Positions 44,500 to 56,670 are shown, numbered from the stretch's first letter. The stretch is DNA of 64,000 bases from Trichobilharzia szidati (GCA_944472155.2 OX235279.1:122008110-122072109), one strand, 5' to 3'. Translations and numbers: made by a program. Notes: generated by a model from the letters alone, not told the origin.

Positions 44500-44582
44500 A
44501 CTGATGTCCATTCTGGGATTCGAACCAGTGTAACGCAGTGCTGCAGTCAGAGACATTACCACTGAGCTGTTCGGGCTCTTAT
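44500..44582 (-). repeat. SINE D head, ribozyme lost
   Basis: Complement: AGAGCCCGAACAGCTCAGTGG (A box), B box GGTTCGAATCCC, ACATCAGTTCCCAC. The sequence then gives way to SINE B where the hammerhead should be. Confidence 0.7.
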
Positions 44583-44589
44583 CCTTATG

Positions 44590-45915
44590 ATAATCCTTAG
44601 GAATCAGGTTATTGGAACGAATAAGGATTTCCATTAAATTCTAACCGGACTCAAATTTTATAGTGTGAAATTGTCAGATATTTCAATGCACATATGATTA
44701 GTCGTTACGCCTATACTGAGAATAATGTCACCATTAGTTTGGACATTTAAATGTAACAGGAGGTGAAATCAGTATTTACAACTTGGCGAATAAGTTGAAT
44801 AGATATAAAAATAAGCTGATGATCCTTCAGAATCTTATACCAAAGCTGGTGAGCTCTACATTCTCAAGCTTTACTGCTGAACCAACCGTCATTGTTGATT
44901 TGTCGTAGTAGACAGATGGATATTTTACGTTATCAAACCTTAACTCACTCAAGAAATAGTTACTATTAGTTCGTTTAAGTGTTAAAAGAATAAATACCAC
45001 TTAGTATTCCTAATTCCTTAAGTCCATGATTCAAATATACTGCTAACTGTGAATAATTCATCTACCAGTTTCAAATAATTATAAGAAACTCTAAATCTTT
45101 ATCAGATCGCTTTGTTTTATGCCGTAGATATATAGAAATATTTAAATTCTCTTCTTTTTTCTTTTAAAAAAAATGACATGGAGTACAATAAATACAGGAA
45201 CAACTCATGCATGTTAGATACAGCGAGCAATGGATAACACCTTAGTTCAACTGTTCACTGTTTAAGGCAATGCATACTGTGAACCATATGTTCAGTGCAC
45301 CTGCAACGCCATAATTTTCATACCAGGTGTTACACATATGGTTTATTCAGTTTAGTTTTTGTCTGTGAAGTCAAATCATTTAATCTAAGCCAAACAACTC
45401 ATTGTATATATATGTATGTATATATAGTAGTAGCCGACCAAATGTTCTACATGGATTATTATTTTCTTCAAGAAGAAAACATAAACTGTTATCAGTCTTG
45501 CTGAATCTTATTTTAGGTTCCATACGATTCGACACGCATCTGTCACTGATGTGTGTGTGTGTGTGCAACGGAACAGAGAAGTGCTGAATTTGTCAAGTAA
45601 CTTTGAGGAATTGAGATAAAGGCAGCGTGTTTAAGCAGGAGATTTGTAGAATGATTAGTTACGTTGTGGGTGTTATTTTGTGTGTGTGTATGAGTGATTT
45701 GTTCACTCAATTATCTTATGTATGTTTGAGTCGAGGTGCAGTGCTCTTCCTTTGAATTCTCTTTATTGATAAGATATTCACATCACAAGACTGATTTATG
45801 AACATAGATTTCTAGTAGGATGCCTGTCACATCGACAATTACCACGGAATTACAGACTTTACATTTGGCTTCGTATAGGCATAATAATAAAGCTTCATTT
45901 CAGACAACATGTCAG
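44590..45915. other. Mostly unassigned; partial repeat R at 45275-45345
   Basis: CCATATGTTCAGTGCACCTG and CACCAGGTG-like sequence at 45280-45345 match the end of repeat R (30.7 and 53.75 kb). (GT)n near 45550. Nothing else was recognised. Confidence 0.5.
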
Positions 45916-45916
45916 A

Positions 45917-46041
45917 CATGTTAAAATTATATTTGTAAAATCTCAGCAAAGTTGAAGAAGTTCGGACCAGTTTGCCGAACAAAACGTTTTACTTACTTAT
46001 TTCAATTTCGCTGAGATCTTACACACATAATTTTTACATGT
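45917..46041. repeat. Inverted repeat with hammerhead-like centre
   Basis: Arms of about 45 bp (CATGTTAAAATTATATTTGT.. and ..ACACATAATTTTTACATG), each with CTCAGC. The centre, 45952-45988, reads UUGAAGA, A, GUUCGG/CCGAAC, AAAACGUU: the same layout as the motif at 15564 with a different but fully paired stem. Confidence 0.7.
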
Positions 46042-46555
46042 CTGCTTCTGACTTGGCGCACAATTATTTTGGAAATAGTACAGAAATTTTCAGTGTATTT
46101 ATTTGTAAAAATATTTCCTCTGCATACTAGATCTACAAGTAAAGTAATAATCTGCAGTGTATCTTGCAATGCAGTGTTACTTCATATTAAAAATTTATTC
46201 GGTTATCTACGATATTTCTCTTTCATTTCCTCCAATAACTGTACGGCAGTGAAAGCTAATTAAAGGATAAACGAGTTCATATTATTGATGAATGGGTAAA
46301 GCTGCATAATTAAAGTAATAAGAAACTCAGAAAGGTGAAAGCATTGTGATGGAAATTTTGGTAGCCCAGTGATCAGAGTGTTAATGATATCGGCTGTCCT
46401 GTTTACCTAATACCTCCACAAAATTACTATTTTACCGTTATTTTCCTTCATTGAATGTTCTAAATCTTACGTGCTTTGGTGTATTTCCGATTTATTTTGT
46501 AGCTACACGTCAAATTTCGTGCCCTTTTGTTTTAAAATTTATACTACTTGTCATT

Positions 46556-47030
46556 AGTAAGTAGCATTATTTATAATAAAGGTTTTTTGCATTGTTTTTA
46601 CTGACATTTTGCTATTTAATGCTGCTAATAGCTTTATTAAAGGGGTGTTATTAAACACGAATTTAAAATCTTATCACCGTTCTTCAGAATAGGGTCATTT
46701 TCGCGTTGTCAAGTCGGCCATTCGTACCGATAACAAAACCAGGTGTAGATTGTTGGATATGATTATGAGTGATTATGATTGTTTGATATGATTATGAGCA
46801 ATAAATTGTGCTCGAAACGTCATCAGTAAATATTACTGTATAACACTGTGAGACTCTATCAAAATAAAAATTTACCCATAATGGAATTACATTCTATCAC
46901 AGTGCCCAAGTTTTATTCTTATATCAATGGTAGATTGTTGGATGTGATAAGTGTGTAGAATTATAAAAGCAGCGTGTGTTGACATAGTGAAATTGCTTAT
47001 CATATTCGTGTCGATTTTGTCATTTCATGG
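46556..47030 (+). repeat. PLE-associated terminal segment
   Basis: Shares blocks with 55120-55450 (TTTTCGCGTTGTCAA, GGTGTAGATTGTTGGAT, GCAGCGTGTGTTGACAT). It contains GATTATGAGCAATAAATTGTGCTCGAAACGTC (46789-46821; given in short parts in the findings) followed by CAGTAAATATTACTG. Non-coding, lies next to a minus-strand PLE. Confidence 0.6.
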
Positions 47031-47034
47031 GGGA

Positions 47035-47560
47035 GGGAGGTGTTGTAACCAGGTCAAATTCTGTTTTAGTTCATCATTCCTATTCAGATAATTTTGATTC
47101 CAGTTGATATGAAGTGCTTCTGATGAAATGGGACTTTCTTTTTGATTTCTGAAATTTCTCTGAATGACAATTTCAATATTTTCAAAATCAATTTTGTGGC
47201 CTAATTCTATAGCTTTTCTAGTTCACTAACTGGATTTCTTGGTGGTCGAACAGATGCTCTACGATGTTCATTTCTTCTGATTTTTCGCGATGTTTGTCCT
47301 ATTGTATATCGCTTGTAATGTGATGCGACATACTTTGATATCATTTCCTTTACTTTCACTTAATTGAAATTTGTCCATTGTTCATTACAAAGTGTTTTTA
47401 TTTCGCGGATTAGCCTTTTTTCTTATTGTTTCCTCTCCAGTTTACTTTGTATATCAAATCTGGTCCGTGAATAATGCCTTTTTATATTCATTATAGATTC
47501 TTTTGATCCCACGTTTAAAATACTTAATTATTATCTTATGTTTAACAGAATCAAGATAAG
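47035..47560 (-). pseudogene. PLE linker-endonuclease remnant
   Basis: Minus strand: LDSVKHKIIIKYFKRGIKRI linker, then YTIGQTSRKIRRNEHRRASV (GIY-YIG second strand and helix), then AIELGHKIDFENIEIVIQR and EALHINWNQNYLNRNDEL. Frames shift at least twice. Confidence 0.7.
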
Positions 47561-48299
47561 TGGTAGTTTGAGACTTTTGCTCCTATCAACTTTCTCTGGT
47601 ACTCTATGGTTTAATATCATATTCCAGATTTATTTTGTGTTTTTGGTGTTGGGATTTTACGTTTACTAGGCACTTGATTTTCGGTTCACAAGACCGCTAC
47701 ATAAGCATTTGCTTTAGTCTTTATTAAAAGAGGACTTAAGCTTGTATTTCATGTATTTAATGGGGATGATTTCGGAGTAGGATCAGTCATTTGTAGGGAT
47801 TTATGTTTTTACTACTTATGAACTTCATGGCTTTAGTGTCTTCTACAAGTCTGTACAAATAATAATCTGTTTTTTGTCAGCGCCAAAATTGAAACATGAG
47901 GATATTTATTTTTTCGCCTTTCGACCTCGAACCTCAAACCAGTGGTCGATTCGAACACATCAATAGCTATGAACTACCAGTGGAGAGAGTCAGTAGAAAG
48001 TTAATCTATCTTTTGGAATACCCGTGCAGATTGCAACCATACACTAGACCATGCACGTCTATGTCTACGGCTGAACGGATAAAGAAAACCTGCAATCACA
48101 GGTTATTAAATGTCAGTGAATTTCTCTTGCTTCATACTAACTGACAAATATAAGAAGACTAATTCAAGGGAGGGGGGTTAGGAAATACCAAAGGAAGTGA
48201 AAGTTTCTAAAATGCAAGCTAAATAAAACCTTTCTCAACGGCAGTGAACAGCCTTGGGTTACGAAAGCGAAAGAGGTGGGGAAGCTATTGGCAGTAAGT

Positions 48300-48400
48300 A
48301 ATAACAGATGATTCCCAAAACTAGGATGAAACAGCAGCTGTCCAGTACTCCCTGGTTTTCAATGGTTCTCGAACTGATATCAGTCCGTGATCAACTCGTA
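48300..48400 (+). repeat. SINE C, ribozyme and tail
   Basis: AGATGATTCCCAAAACTAGGATGAAACAGCAGCTGTCCAGTACTC (positions 48308-48352) and tail CTGATATCAGTCCGTGATC. CAGATGA replaces CUGAUGA; stem II and GAAA remain; stem III has gained three bases. The head is missing. Confidence 0.6.
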
Positions 48401-48779
48401 AAAAATAATAACAGACAGCTAATTAGACTCAATAGGAAAACGCACTGTAAAAAGCCAATGGTGTAGACTGTCTAACAGGGATTCCTGAAACTCTAAGAAC
48501 TAATGACCTGAGAGTGTTGGTAACATCGCTTAAAATCTTCCTCAGTAGTGTAGTTGTCTTCACTATTTATGAACTTTCAGAACCATTAAATTATCTATCA
48601 TATTCTCTCCTGCACTATTTTGTCCAGCATAGTTCTTTTAAATTTTTTTCCTCCATCTTTATTTGCTATGTGATTACTTGAACTGTTGAAACTTTTTTGC
48701 ACGCTTCTACGCTGAAAACCGATTCAGTCAGACAGTTAGTTAGTTAGTTAGTCAGTCAGAGTCTCTAATATACTAGCGT

Positions 48780-49540
48780 GTCATCTACAGATACACTGGA
48801 GAACAATAACCTGAGTATCACGATGTCGACCACATATCTAGAAGAGTTATATGTCAGATGCACACTTGACTACGATATCTACACAGAAAAAGAGGGAATT
48901 TCAATGAGTCCTCTTCTCGACTGACTTTTGGCAGACTACATCATGTCTAGTTTGGAAAACGTAGTCCTAAAACCAATGATCGACAAATAACCGCTGTATA
49001 GAAGATATATTGATTTCCAGTCGAATACCCATGATTCGTAAGAAGGCTCTTATGGTTCCACTTGTTCACCACTCTGAAAGAATCTCAAGTACTGACTTCT
49101 AAGAAGAACAGCCCTCGTTTCTTAAAAAAGATCATGGCTGGAAAATAAATAGCCGACATAGTTTAAGGAGAACATCAAACCCAAGCCAAAAAGAGAAGAT
49201 TAAAGGTCACTTTCAAAGAAAATTCTGTACATCAACGTACACTTCAGGGGAGACAGCGAGATATATCAGAAAGAGGAGAATCTCTTGTTTCTAAAGAAGA
49301 CTTTCTCTGCAACAACTCTAAGAGTGATATGGTCTAGTTGTCCGCTGCTTTTAAGCAGTTTGAAGGAAAAAATCCCTCATTCGACAACTTCAGTGTGTAT
49401 ATATCACTTCACCTGCCTTCATCGAACGAGGTATGCAGGCCATTTTATGTGGGGCCTTTCAAAAAGCGTTATACAACACTATCCTACATGACTGAGAAAA
49501 GGAGACACTGGTTCTTTTAGAAGTGCTATAACTGAACACC
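48780..49540 (+). pseudogene. PLE reverse transcriptase-endonuclease remnant
   Basis: EELYVRCTLDYDIYTEKEGI, SMSPLL, LLADYIMSSLENVVLKPM and YRRYIDF recall the G-x-AMGSPLSPxLADIFM and RYxDD motifs. Further on, HSTTSVCIYHFTCLHRTRYA is the endonuclease start. The catalytic Asp pair is lost (YIDFQ). Confidence 0.6.
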
Positions 49541-49639
49541 ATGTTAGTATCTGTCACAACATTTCAACTGACTTATTATTCAGTCACTTACAAAGTAAAC
49601 ACAAATCTGTGAATATGTGTGTAAAACTGGGATACTGTA

Positions 49640-50945
49640 GTAGTATGGAATTCCATATTAGTTTGTTTATTAGACAATACATCACACAGTGGAACAGTAT
49701 TATTTACTGGACGACTTTTCGAACAAAATTTATTTGGTTATAATCATTTCATCAATTATAATTACACAAATTCGAAACTTGAGTTTCATAGTTTTCTTTA
49801 TTCTCTCCTATTTGTCGTCGTTGGGGTAGTAGAATTTTCCAGATGTCTGGAACAGGTGTTGAATCATTCCTATTACACGTGTTTGCAGTTGATTCGATAA
49901 ACAAAGCTTCCGTTATCAATCTCTCTCTCCACCCTGTTACATTAGATTTTAAAACTGTCATTCTATCGCATTCATCCTATTGTATGGCTGTATTGTGTGT
50001 AATTGCAGGCAGTGCTATCTACGGCTGAACTATTCTCCAGATTTCTTATCTTATTCGGCTCAACTAATCTATATTTCCTGATAAGTTTTTATGCTTGGCT
50101 AGTTTGACTGCACGTGTTCCACTACTTTGACCTATGTATTTGACCTGACAGTCACTGCAGGGTATTAGATGAACTAAATTGTTTTGTTTTATTGGCTTTA
50201 CAGGATTGATCGTTTAACCGACAAAGCATGTTTCTAATTGAGTTTTTGGGTTTGAATGCCAGCCACTTTTATTCCTGTCTTGTTAAGAATTCTACTTAGG
50301 GTTTCCCAGGTTCCTTGCTTGTATGGAATGACATGCATGTCGTCATTAATATTATTATCACTATCACTACTATCATTATTTATTTTATTTTTACATTTCC
50401 CTACATATTTACTGACTAATTTATCGAGGTATTTATTGAGTTTCAAGGCTTCTCTTATATGTATCACTTCCTGTCTTCGATTTTCCTTGGTACTGCTTAG
50501 TTTTTGTGCTCTGTCACTTAAACATTTCACCAGTCCTATTTTTACTGACACAGGATGAGATGATCGGAAGTCCAAATATATGTTTGAATGTGTGAGTTTC
50601 CTGTAAACAGTAGTGTTTAACTTCCCATCTTCTTTCCTTTTTACACTGCAATCTAACATTGGCAGTTCCTCTTCCTGACTTTCCAATTCATAAGTGAATT
50701 GAATTGCCTCCACCTTTGAGTTAATGTGTTCGAAAATTCTATCTATATCATGTGTTCTAAGTACAAAGAATGTGTCATCTACATACCTCCACCATACTTC
50801 TGGGGCGGGGCTGAACTTTTCAATCTCTAAGTTTTCCCACCTATCCATGAATATATCTGCCACAACCGGGGATATTGTTGACACCATGGCAACTCCCTCA
50901 GATTGTTTGTATATTTTCCCCTGGAATTTAAGGACAAATCTTCCA
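49640..50945 (-). pseudogene. Longest PLE copy: reverse transcriptase and endonuclease
   Basis: Minus strand from 50945: FVLKFQGKIYKQSEGVAM, STISPVVADIFM (motif B), WWRYVDDTFFVLRTHDIDRI (YVDD catalytic motif C at about 50795), FTYELESQEEELPMLDCSVK (motifs D/E), then a thumb/linker; ORF to 50234. In a second frame the endonuclease follows: LVHLIPCSDCQVKYIGQSSG (50130-50180), and in a third 49961-49752 TVLKSNVTGWRERLITEALF, PDIWKILLP. The 3' UTR runs to about 49640 with AATAAACAAACTAAT. At least two frameshifts; it is 5'-truncated inside the fingers, so cannot be functional as is. Confidence 0.88.
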
Positions 50946-50999
50946 AAGACAGAGAGCTTTCAACTTCTTTGTACTGCAGAAGCCCAGACCATATGTTTC

Positions 51000-51540
51000 A
51001 TGAATCCGGAGCTGCGTCCAAAGGAAGCCAGTTCAGTCTCTGCATATTACCATAGATCTAGCCTTGTTTGGTTCATTTTTCCTCAGTTTTATTTTGTTCA
51101 CGCTGTTCAAATATTTTTTCGTCTTCACTTATAAAATATTATTTCAACCTGTTTCTATGCCCATCGTACTCATTTTTTGGTGAAATCTACTTTACATCTT
51201 ACGCGGCTGTATTCGTAGTCCTGTATTATTTCGGTTTCTATGCCTCTTGTGAATAATATTTACCTGTCATCACGCCAGTGAACTTTTATATCAAGTCGAA
51301 AATTATTATCTACTTTAAATCTCGCATTGGATACTGAGTCGAATTAAATGATAACTTTCACTATTCTATATGTATGAACAGCTATTGAAAACGAATTTGC
51401 AGGGAAAATATTTTCTGAACTTCTTATTTTCTCTCTAGTGGTAAGATGAGTATCTTCGATTCTTTTGATATACCAATCAGTATTTTTATCTGGCAGCTGA
51501 CATAAGTTTCAAGAGTTTGTTTGCAGAGATTCGATCACAA
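51000..51540. other. No gene recognised
   Basis: T-rich plus strand. 51370-51430 weakly resembles the foldback terminus at 41290-41320. No protein motif. Confidence 0.4.
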
Positions 51541-51544
51541 GATG

Positions 51545-51630
51545 ACGTCTGTCACGGAAAAATCAGGGAGTGTTAGACAGCTGTTTCGTCCTATTATGGG
51601 CCTCTTCATCAGTGCTCACCCGCCGGGGTT
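51545..51630 (-). repeat. SINE C hammerhead, minus
   Basis: Minus: GCGGGTGAGCACTGATGAAG, AGGCCCATAATAGGACGAAAC, AGCTGTCTAACACTCCCTG. GAAA and stem III are kept and the core is ATGAAGA (or CUGAUGA in a shifted register). It lies head-to-head with the next plus copy. Confidence 0.65.
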
Positions 51631-51659
51631 TAAATACATGAACTTACGGTTACATGATG

Positions 51660-51975
51660 ACCAACTCTATGCAAGAATTTACTCGGAGTTCTAGTGAGAA
51701 GTGATCAATGGGGTTCAATAAATCGGGTAATTGAAAAGTTACTCGTCAGTGGCGTTGGCTAGTGGTTGCGCTGTATCTCACGAATTGGCAAAATTTAGAA
51801 TTCATAGGCCATCGGATCGGGCCTTAGTGGCATGTAGTCTACGAGCTCGCCTTATAACTGGTTCGAGCCCCGGTGGGTGCGTACTGCTGAAGAATCCCAA
51901 AACAGGGACAAACAGCTGTCCAGCACTCTCTGGTTTTTAGTGGTTCTCTAACTGATATCTCTCCGTAATCTACCT
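51660..51975 (+). repeat. SINE C, full unit
   Basis: Leader TTCTAGTGAGAAGTGATCAA and TGGCGTTGGCTAGTGGTTGC, head with TTAGTGGCATGTAGTCTACGAGC and B box GGTTCGAGCCCC, then CGTACTGCTGAAGAATCCC, AACAGGGACAAACAGCTGTCC, tail CTAACTGATATCTCTCCG. CUGAAGA is intact but the G of GAAA is lost, so cleavage is doubtful. Confidence 0.82.
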
Positions 51976-51979
51976 TTTA

Positions 51980-53690
51980 AGTATGAATTATTCACACTGT
52001 TAATAATCTGTTTTCCGAATAACGAATTACGTTGGTATGAACTACTACAACGACTTCATTTGGGAAGTGAACCAGTAAAAAGTTTACTGTAGAGGAAATT
52101 TTCTTGCATTTTAGCAAATACAAGATTAAAAGTATTTTTGAAATGTGAAAGGGGCAATACCCTTGTATATACAGTAGTTCCATGATGTATTTCCCTGAGT
52201 ATTCGTCGACTGCATGCGGATTAATTACATGAAAATTTTTTAAAATTAAAACGAACGTCAAGTAAACTGAAAATAAAAGAGTGAGATTATTATAGGAGAA
52301 GAGTGAAGTTGTTTGTAAAGCACTTTATTCGAAAGGTTTTTTACGGGGGCTGTTTCCAAGATAACTGGGCTGAAGTTTACAGAATATTCTAGGTGGTTGA
52401 CTACATAGAAAGACTGAAAGTCTTGGAAAAAACAACCTCAGTGATGTGAACTATGTCCATAAATGTCAAAAACAGATTTAATTTCGTGAAAATGTAATGC
52501 ACACATGTGATAGATTTTAGGACGAAATATGTTAGTGCTGTTATATCTGATGAGGATATTGATAGGAGAATTGCAAAGCAAAATGGTATTGTTTTTTAAA
52601 ATTGTGGTAATCCGCTAAAACAAGTCCTTCATATGAAAAAGGAAACAGAAATTTCAAACAGGTTTCAGATCCTCGTTACACGATCCACTTTTACTGAAAA
52701 ACGTTTTTGATTACTAAGGAGTGAGTTTGTTTTGTCAACTGTATGGAGCTTGAGTAAAATTCTCCGCGACATGTACTTGAAGTAAACAGTCCTTTTTGAA
52801 GTTAAATTTAACTACCATAGTCGTGTAGGGAACCGTCCGAGCACTAAACTACAGTTGGGGCTAAAATAAATAGATTAAAATTAATTAACTAAATATCAAC
52901 TAAATAAACTTCTAGCTGGTGTCCAGAAGCTCAAGGTGTTTCGAGTTGTGTTTTTTTTTTTTTTAACAAAAATGTATGGATGAGGCGTTCTTCCTCCTGA
53001 TGGTTAAGACGTAAATTTTATGAGCCCCAAGTTCATCCTCATTATCTATTTAGGTTAAAAAAAAACCTTTTTTCTTAAACAATTAACCCCCTCATTCTTT
53101 AGAAATATATTACTCGTTCCAGCATTTAATAGGAAATGAAGATTAAATTGAGCGTTAGCCATTTAGTATTTGGTCCTCAGTTTGTTGATCTGTTCTGCTC
53201 GAAAGCAAAGAAGAAAATACAATGCAGTCAATAGGATTTCCAAGGGACAACATGGTGACAGATTAGCTATGTAATGATTTTATATCCCTACGGTCTGTCC
53301 GTGCTATCGCTAATACAAAATCCGTGAAAATCCATAAGTATTATATTCTCCCTTCACTATTTGTAGTAATATTGGGAGAAATCTGGCCACAGGGTTAGGT
53401 GGGCCAGGCCAAAAAGTCAGCAAACCGTATGATCAAAGCTCATTTCAAGCAGTGTAGATGGCCACACAACTGTCATGTGCACTAGTTCTAGCTGAGGCCG
53501 ACAGGAGAAAGACCTCGAGGTCGATCAAATAGTGAAACTAACTGACCTCCCAGGCATATTCTCAAGTAAGTGGATCTTTTTGTCTTTAATTAATTAAGCT
53601 GCTGATCAGCAAGATACTACAGCACATTAAGTTTAATAAGGCTAGTTAAGTGTTACTCAAAAACAATACATTCTCTTCCGCACAGTCTAT
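51980..53690. other. No gene recognised
   Basis: AT-rich, with decayed reading frames around 52.3-52.9 kb that gave no recognisable family. The T-run near 52950 has no SINE attached. Confidence 0.4.
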
Positions 53691-53694
53691 ACAA

Positions 53695-54390
53695 TAATAT
53701 GAAATTCATTATCACTGAAGGCAGCATATTCCATCAGCCACCATATGTTCAGTGCACCTGTAACACAACAAAACAAAAACACCAGGTGCTTCACATATGT
53801 TAATCCCGATTCAATTCCTCACTCAATCTTCGTTTACTTTTCTCTCTCTTGTTTTCTTTCCTATCTCGAACCAACCAACCAACCCTAACCAACCAAACAA
53901 CAACTCGTCTAGTCAGTCTGTCAATTAGTATCTGATCTCATATTCTGGTTGCTATTTATTTCAAGATGTGAGCTTAACCATGATAGTCTGTTGTACAGGG
54001 GATTTTTCTTACCTACTGCACGCGCCGGTGTTTGTCCAGATGTCTACTGTGGAAATGGACAGTTTGGTGATGTACGTGTATGTATGTGATTGGTGGTATG
54101 AGGTGTTTACTCAGATAGTCAGTCATTGACCGACTGATGAGCATTAGCACTGAATCTAGAATCGATACATTTAAGATCACTTTGTGGTTCAAATCGTGGT
54201 AACTATAAAGTGAGTAGTTCATCACATTTGAATCGTTGGTAGAAACTTATCTCTACAAACTTAAGAGGACTGTCTAACTGGATATTCACTGGAAATAGGT
54301 TGTTTCAGAGAGGGGATATTTGAAACGTGATATGAAGCATCATCTCCTTGAGTGACCCAATATCCTATCATTCGTGAACTAAGTAAGATA
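53695..54390. repeat. Repeat R, copy 2 (inverted relative to copy 1)
   Basis: Inverted counterpart of 30058-30790, with the same neighbour (a PLE endonuclease) on the same side. Contains the conserved 70-aa minus ORF at 54225-54013. A 25-bp piece (ACTATTCCGTCATCAGTATG region) of copy 1 is absent here. Confidence 0.85.
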
Positions 54391-54394
54391 CGTG

Positions 54395-54640
54395 TGAATT
54401 TGTATGTATCTGCTGGAGCAGTTACATTGGGAGAACATAAAGAAGGGCGTATCTCCGATTTTATGAACATGTACCGAAAAGTCTACGTCTGAAGGGAATA
54501 AGTGATTTCAACAGTGCCATCAATAGGCATCTTGTTGGCACAGGTCATGAGGCGGACGTTGCTAGATCGTTCAAAATTATAAATAGGCTAGAGTTCACTT
54601 CTCCTTAAGTTTGAAGAAGCAATCTCCGTTATTGTATGCA
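54395..54640 (+). pseudogene. PLE endonuclease remnant
   Basis: EFVCICWSSYIGRT, stop, RRAYLRFYEHVPKSLRLKGI, AINRHLVGTGHEADVARSFK, IINRLEF, with a stop after GRT and loss of the C-terminus. A hammerhead-like motif follows at 54738-54787 (stem I mutated). Confidence 0.75.
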
Positions 54641-54834
54641 TATATCGATTTGATTTATTTTTGTCTAAAAATGAACTCTGTGCAAGTATGTTAGGATTGT
54701 TTCTGCAGATGTACTTAGTAATGACTTTGGCCTGTAAGGAGCTGATGAGAAGCCAATGAAATAAATGATGGTACCATTTTATTCTGAAAAAACTGTTGTT
54801 CTTCCATCATTCAAATTCATTAATGAGGAATAAA

Positions 54835-55011
54835 TGTTAGGACTCTCGCCGACCATGCACATGGTCCGGGGTTCGATCCCCTGCCGGCGCACACCCGATA
54901 TCTATGGTATGCCTGAATTTGGGCAACCGATATCCATGCTGAAAATTCCACACTTGTACTGAAAATACGGTGTGGAAATCAAGCTGTAAATCAAAAATAA
55001 AATAAATAAAT
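54835..55011 (+). repeat. SINE A, 5'-truncated
   Basis: Starts at TTAGGACTCTCGCCGACC inside the head, keeps B box GGTTCGATCCCC and the full tail, ends AAATAAATAAAT. Confidence 0.85.
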
Positions 55012-55021
55012 GTATTAAATA

Positions 55022-56386
55022 TTAGTGTTATAAATAAAATACAATAAGATGGGAAATAAGATATATATATATGTCCAAACCAAGTTCACTTTTAACAGTT
55101 TGAAAAAATTTGGGCATTGGGTATATAATATTCATTATAATCAAGGTTTTTTGTATTTCCCAATGGATAAAAAACAAAACGATATTTTTTTTACTAACGT
55201 TTCGCTGTTTAATGCTAATAGCTTTATCAGAGTATTATTAAACCAGAGTTTACAAAATCTCAGCTTATGTATTACAACCTAATCATCGTTACTCAGCATG
55301 TGGCCATTTTCGCGTTGTCAAATTGGCCAATTGGTATAGATAACAAAAGCAGGTGTAGATTGTTGGATTTGATAAATGTGTAAAATTATAAACGCAGCGT
55401 GTGTTGACATAATGAAATTGTTTATCACATTCGTGTTGATTTTGTCATTTGATATGAAGTGTTTCTGATGAAATGGGAAAAGATATCAAGAATTTCGTTA
55501 ATAGAAATACTAGAATATAATGCGTTAATATAATTGCTTAGCATAATCATCTGCAAATACATGTATTAGGAATGATTCATCACCTGTTCCAGACATCTGG
55601 AAAATTCTACTACCCCAACGACGACAAATAGGAGAAAACAAAGGAAACTATAAAACTCAAGTCTCAAAGTCGTGTGATTACAGTTGATATGATTATGAAC
55701 AATAACTTCTGTTCGAAACGTCATCCAGTAAATAATACTGTTCCACTGTGTGATATACTGTCTAATGAACAAACTAATATGGAATTCCATACTACCACGG
55801 TGCCCAAATTTTACACATTCAAACTTACAAATTCACTCAGAGACAAGTTCTGTAGGCCAAAGGACCAGGTGGACCCAAATAAATAAAATAATATAATTTA
55901 CAAAATACCTTGCAATGACTGTGCGTTGGTTCAACTACACAGGTCAAACTAGTAGATCAGGAGTAGTGAGATCATCAAAACATAAGAATTTGGCCCCGGT
56001 TAGAATGATTGATCCCAAGAAGATAAATGATTTAGGAAAAAACTCAGCAATCGCACTACAAGCGTTAACACACAACCACACGATAGGGTGGGACAGAGTC
56101 AAAATTCTAAAGAGGAATATAGGTAGGTGGAGGGAGAGAGAGAGATTGATTACAAAATCTTGGTTCATCGAGTCTACACTCAGCACATACAATAGAAGTG
56201 ACACAACGCAAACACCAGAGATATGGAAGATATTATTACCAGTCAAATCGGAGGGTAATAAATAATGTTAAAATGTATTCAATTCACATCATAACATTCT
56301 AACGAGTCACTTATTTCTACTATGAAACATCTTATCGACTAACAACACTCATCTTATTTCCCATCCTATTGTATTTTATTGATAAC
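55022..56386. mobile_element. Tandem partial PLEs bounded by a short inverted repeat
   Basis: Outer arms TTAGTGTTATAAATAAAATAC (about 55022-55068) and its inverse at 56341-56386 (CTTATTTCCCATCCTATTG) enclose, in order: PLE terminal segment 55090-55480, C-terminal/3' UTR piece 55575-55800, and endonuclease copy 55800-56275. Order and orientation fit two PLEs in direct tandem, the first nearly all lost. Confidence 0.65.
55800..56275 (+). pseudogene. PLE endonuclease, one frameshift
   Basis: LRDKFCRPKDQVDPNK then IIYKIPCNDCALVQ in frame one; after a shift YTGQTSRSGVVRSSKHKNLA, KNSAIALQALTHNHTIGWDR, RERLITKSWFIESTLSTYNR, PEIWKILLPV to the stop near 56263. All GIY-YIG family landmarks (C-x2-C, YTGQT-R, N-S-A, W-I-E) are present. 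Same lineage as the 50 and 60.5 kb copies. Confidence 0.85.
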
Positions 56387-56499
56387 ACTAATATTGGTTC
56401 CAAATGTACTTAATCTGCCTTTCTGTTTCACTCAAGTCTTATATTGATTTTATCCAAACGTCTGGTCAATTTTAATCATGTATATAAATGAAGAGAGAG

Positions 56500-56670
56500 A
56501 GTTATTTAAGTATCTTGATATGATTATGAGCAATAAATTGTGCTCTAAGCGTCATCAATAAATATTACTTCATAACACTGTTTGATTTCATCAGAATAAA
56601 ATCATATCCATAATGGAGTTATACTCTACCACAGTGCCCAAGTTTTATCCTTATATCAGTGATCCGAGCG
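56500..56670 (+). repeat. PLE 3' terminal sequence
   Basis: GATTATGAGCAATAAATTG, GTGCTCTAAGCGTCATC, CACAGTGCCCAAGTTTTATC match 46789-46915. Non-coding end of a PLE. Confidence 0.6.
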
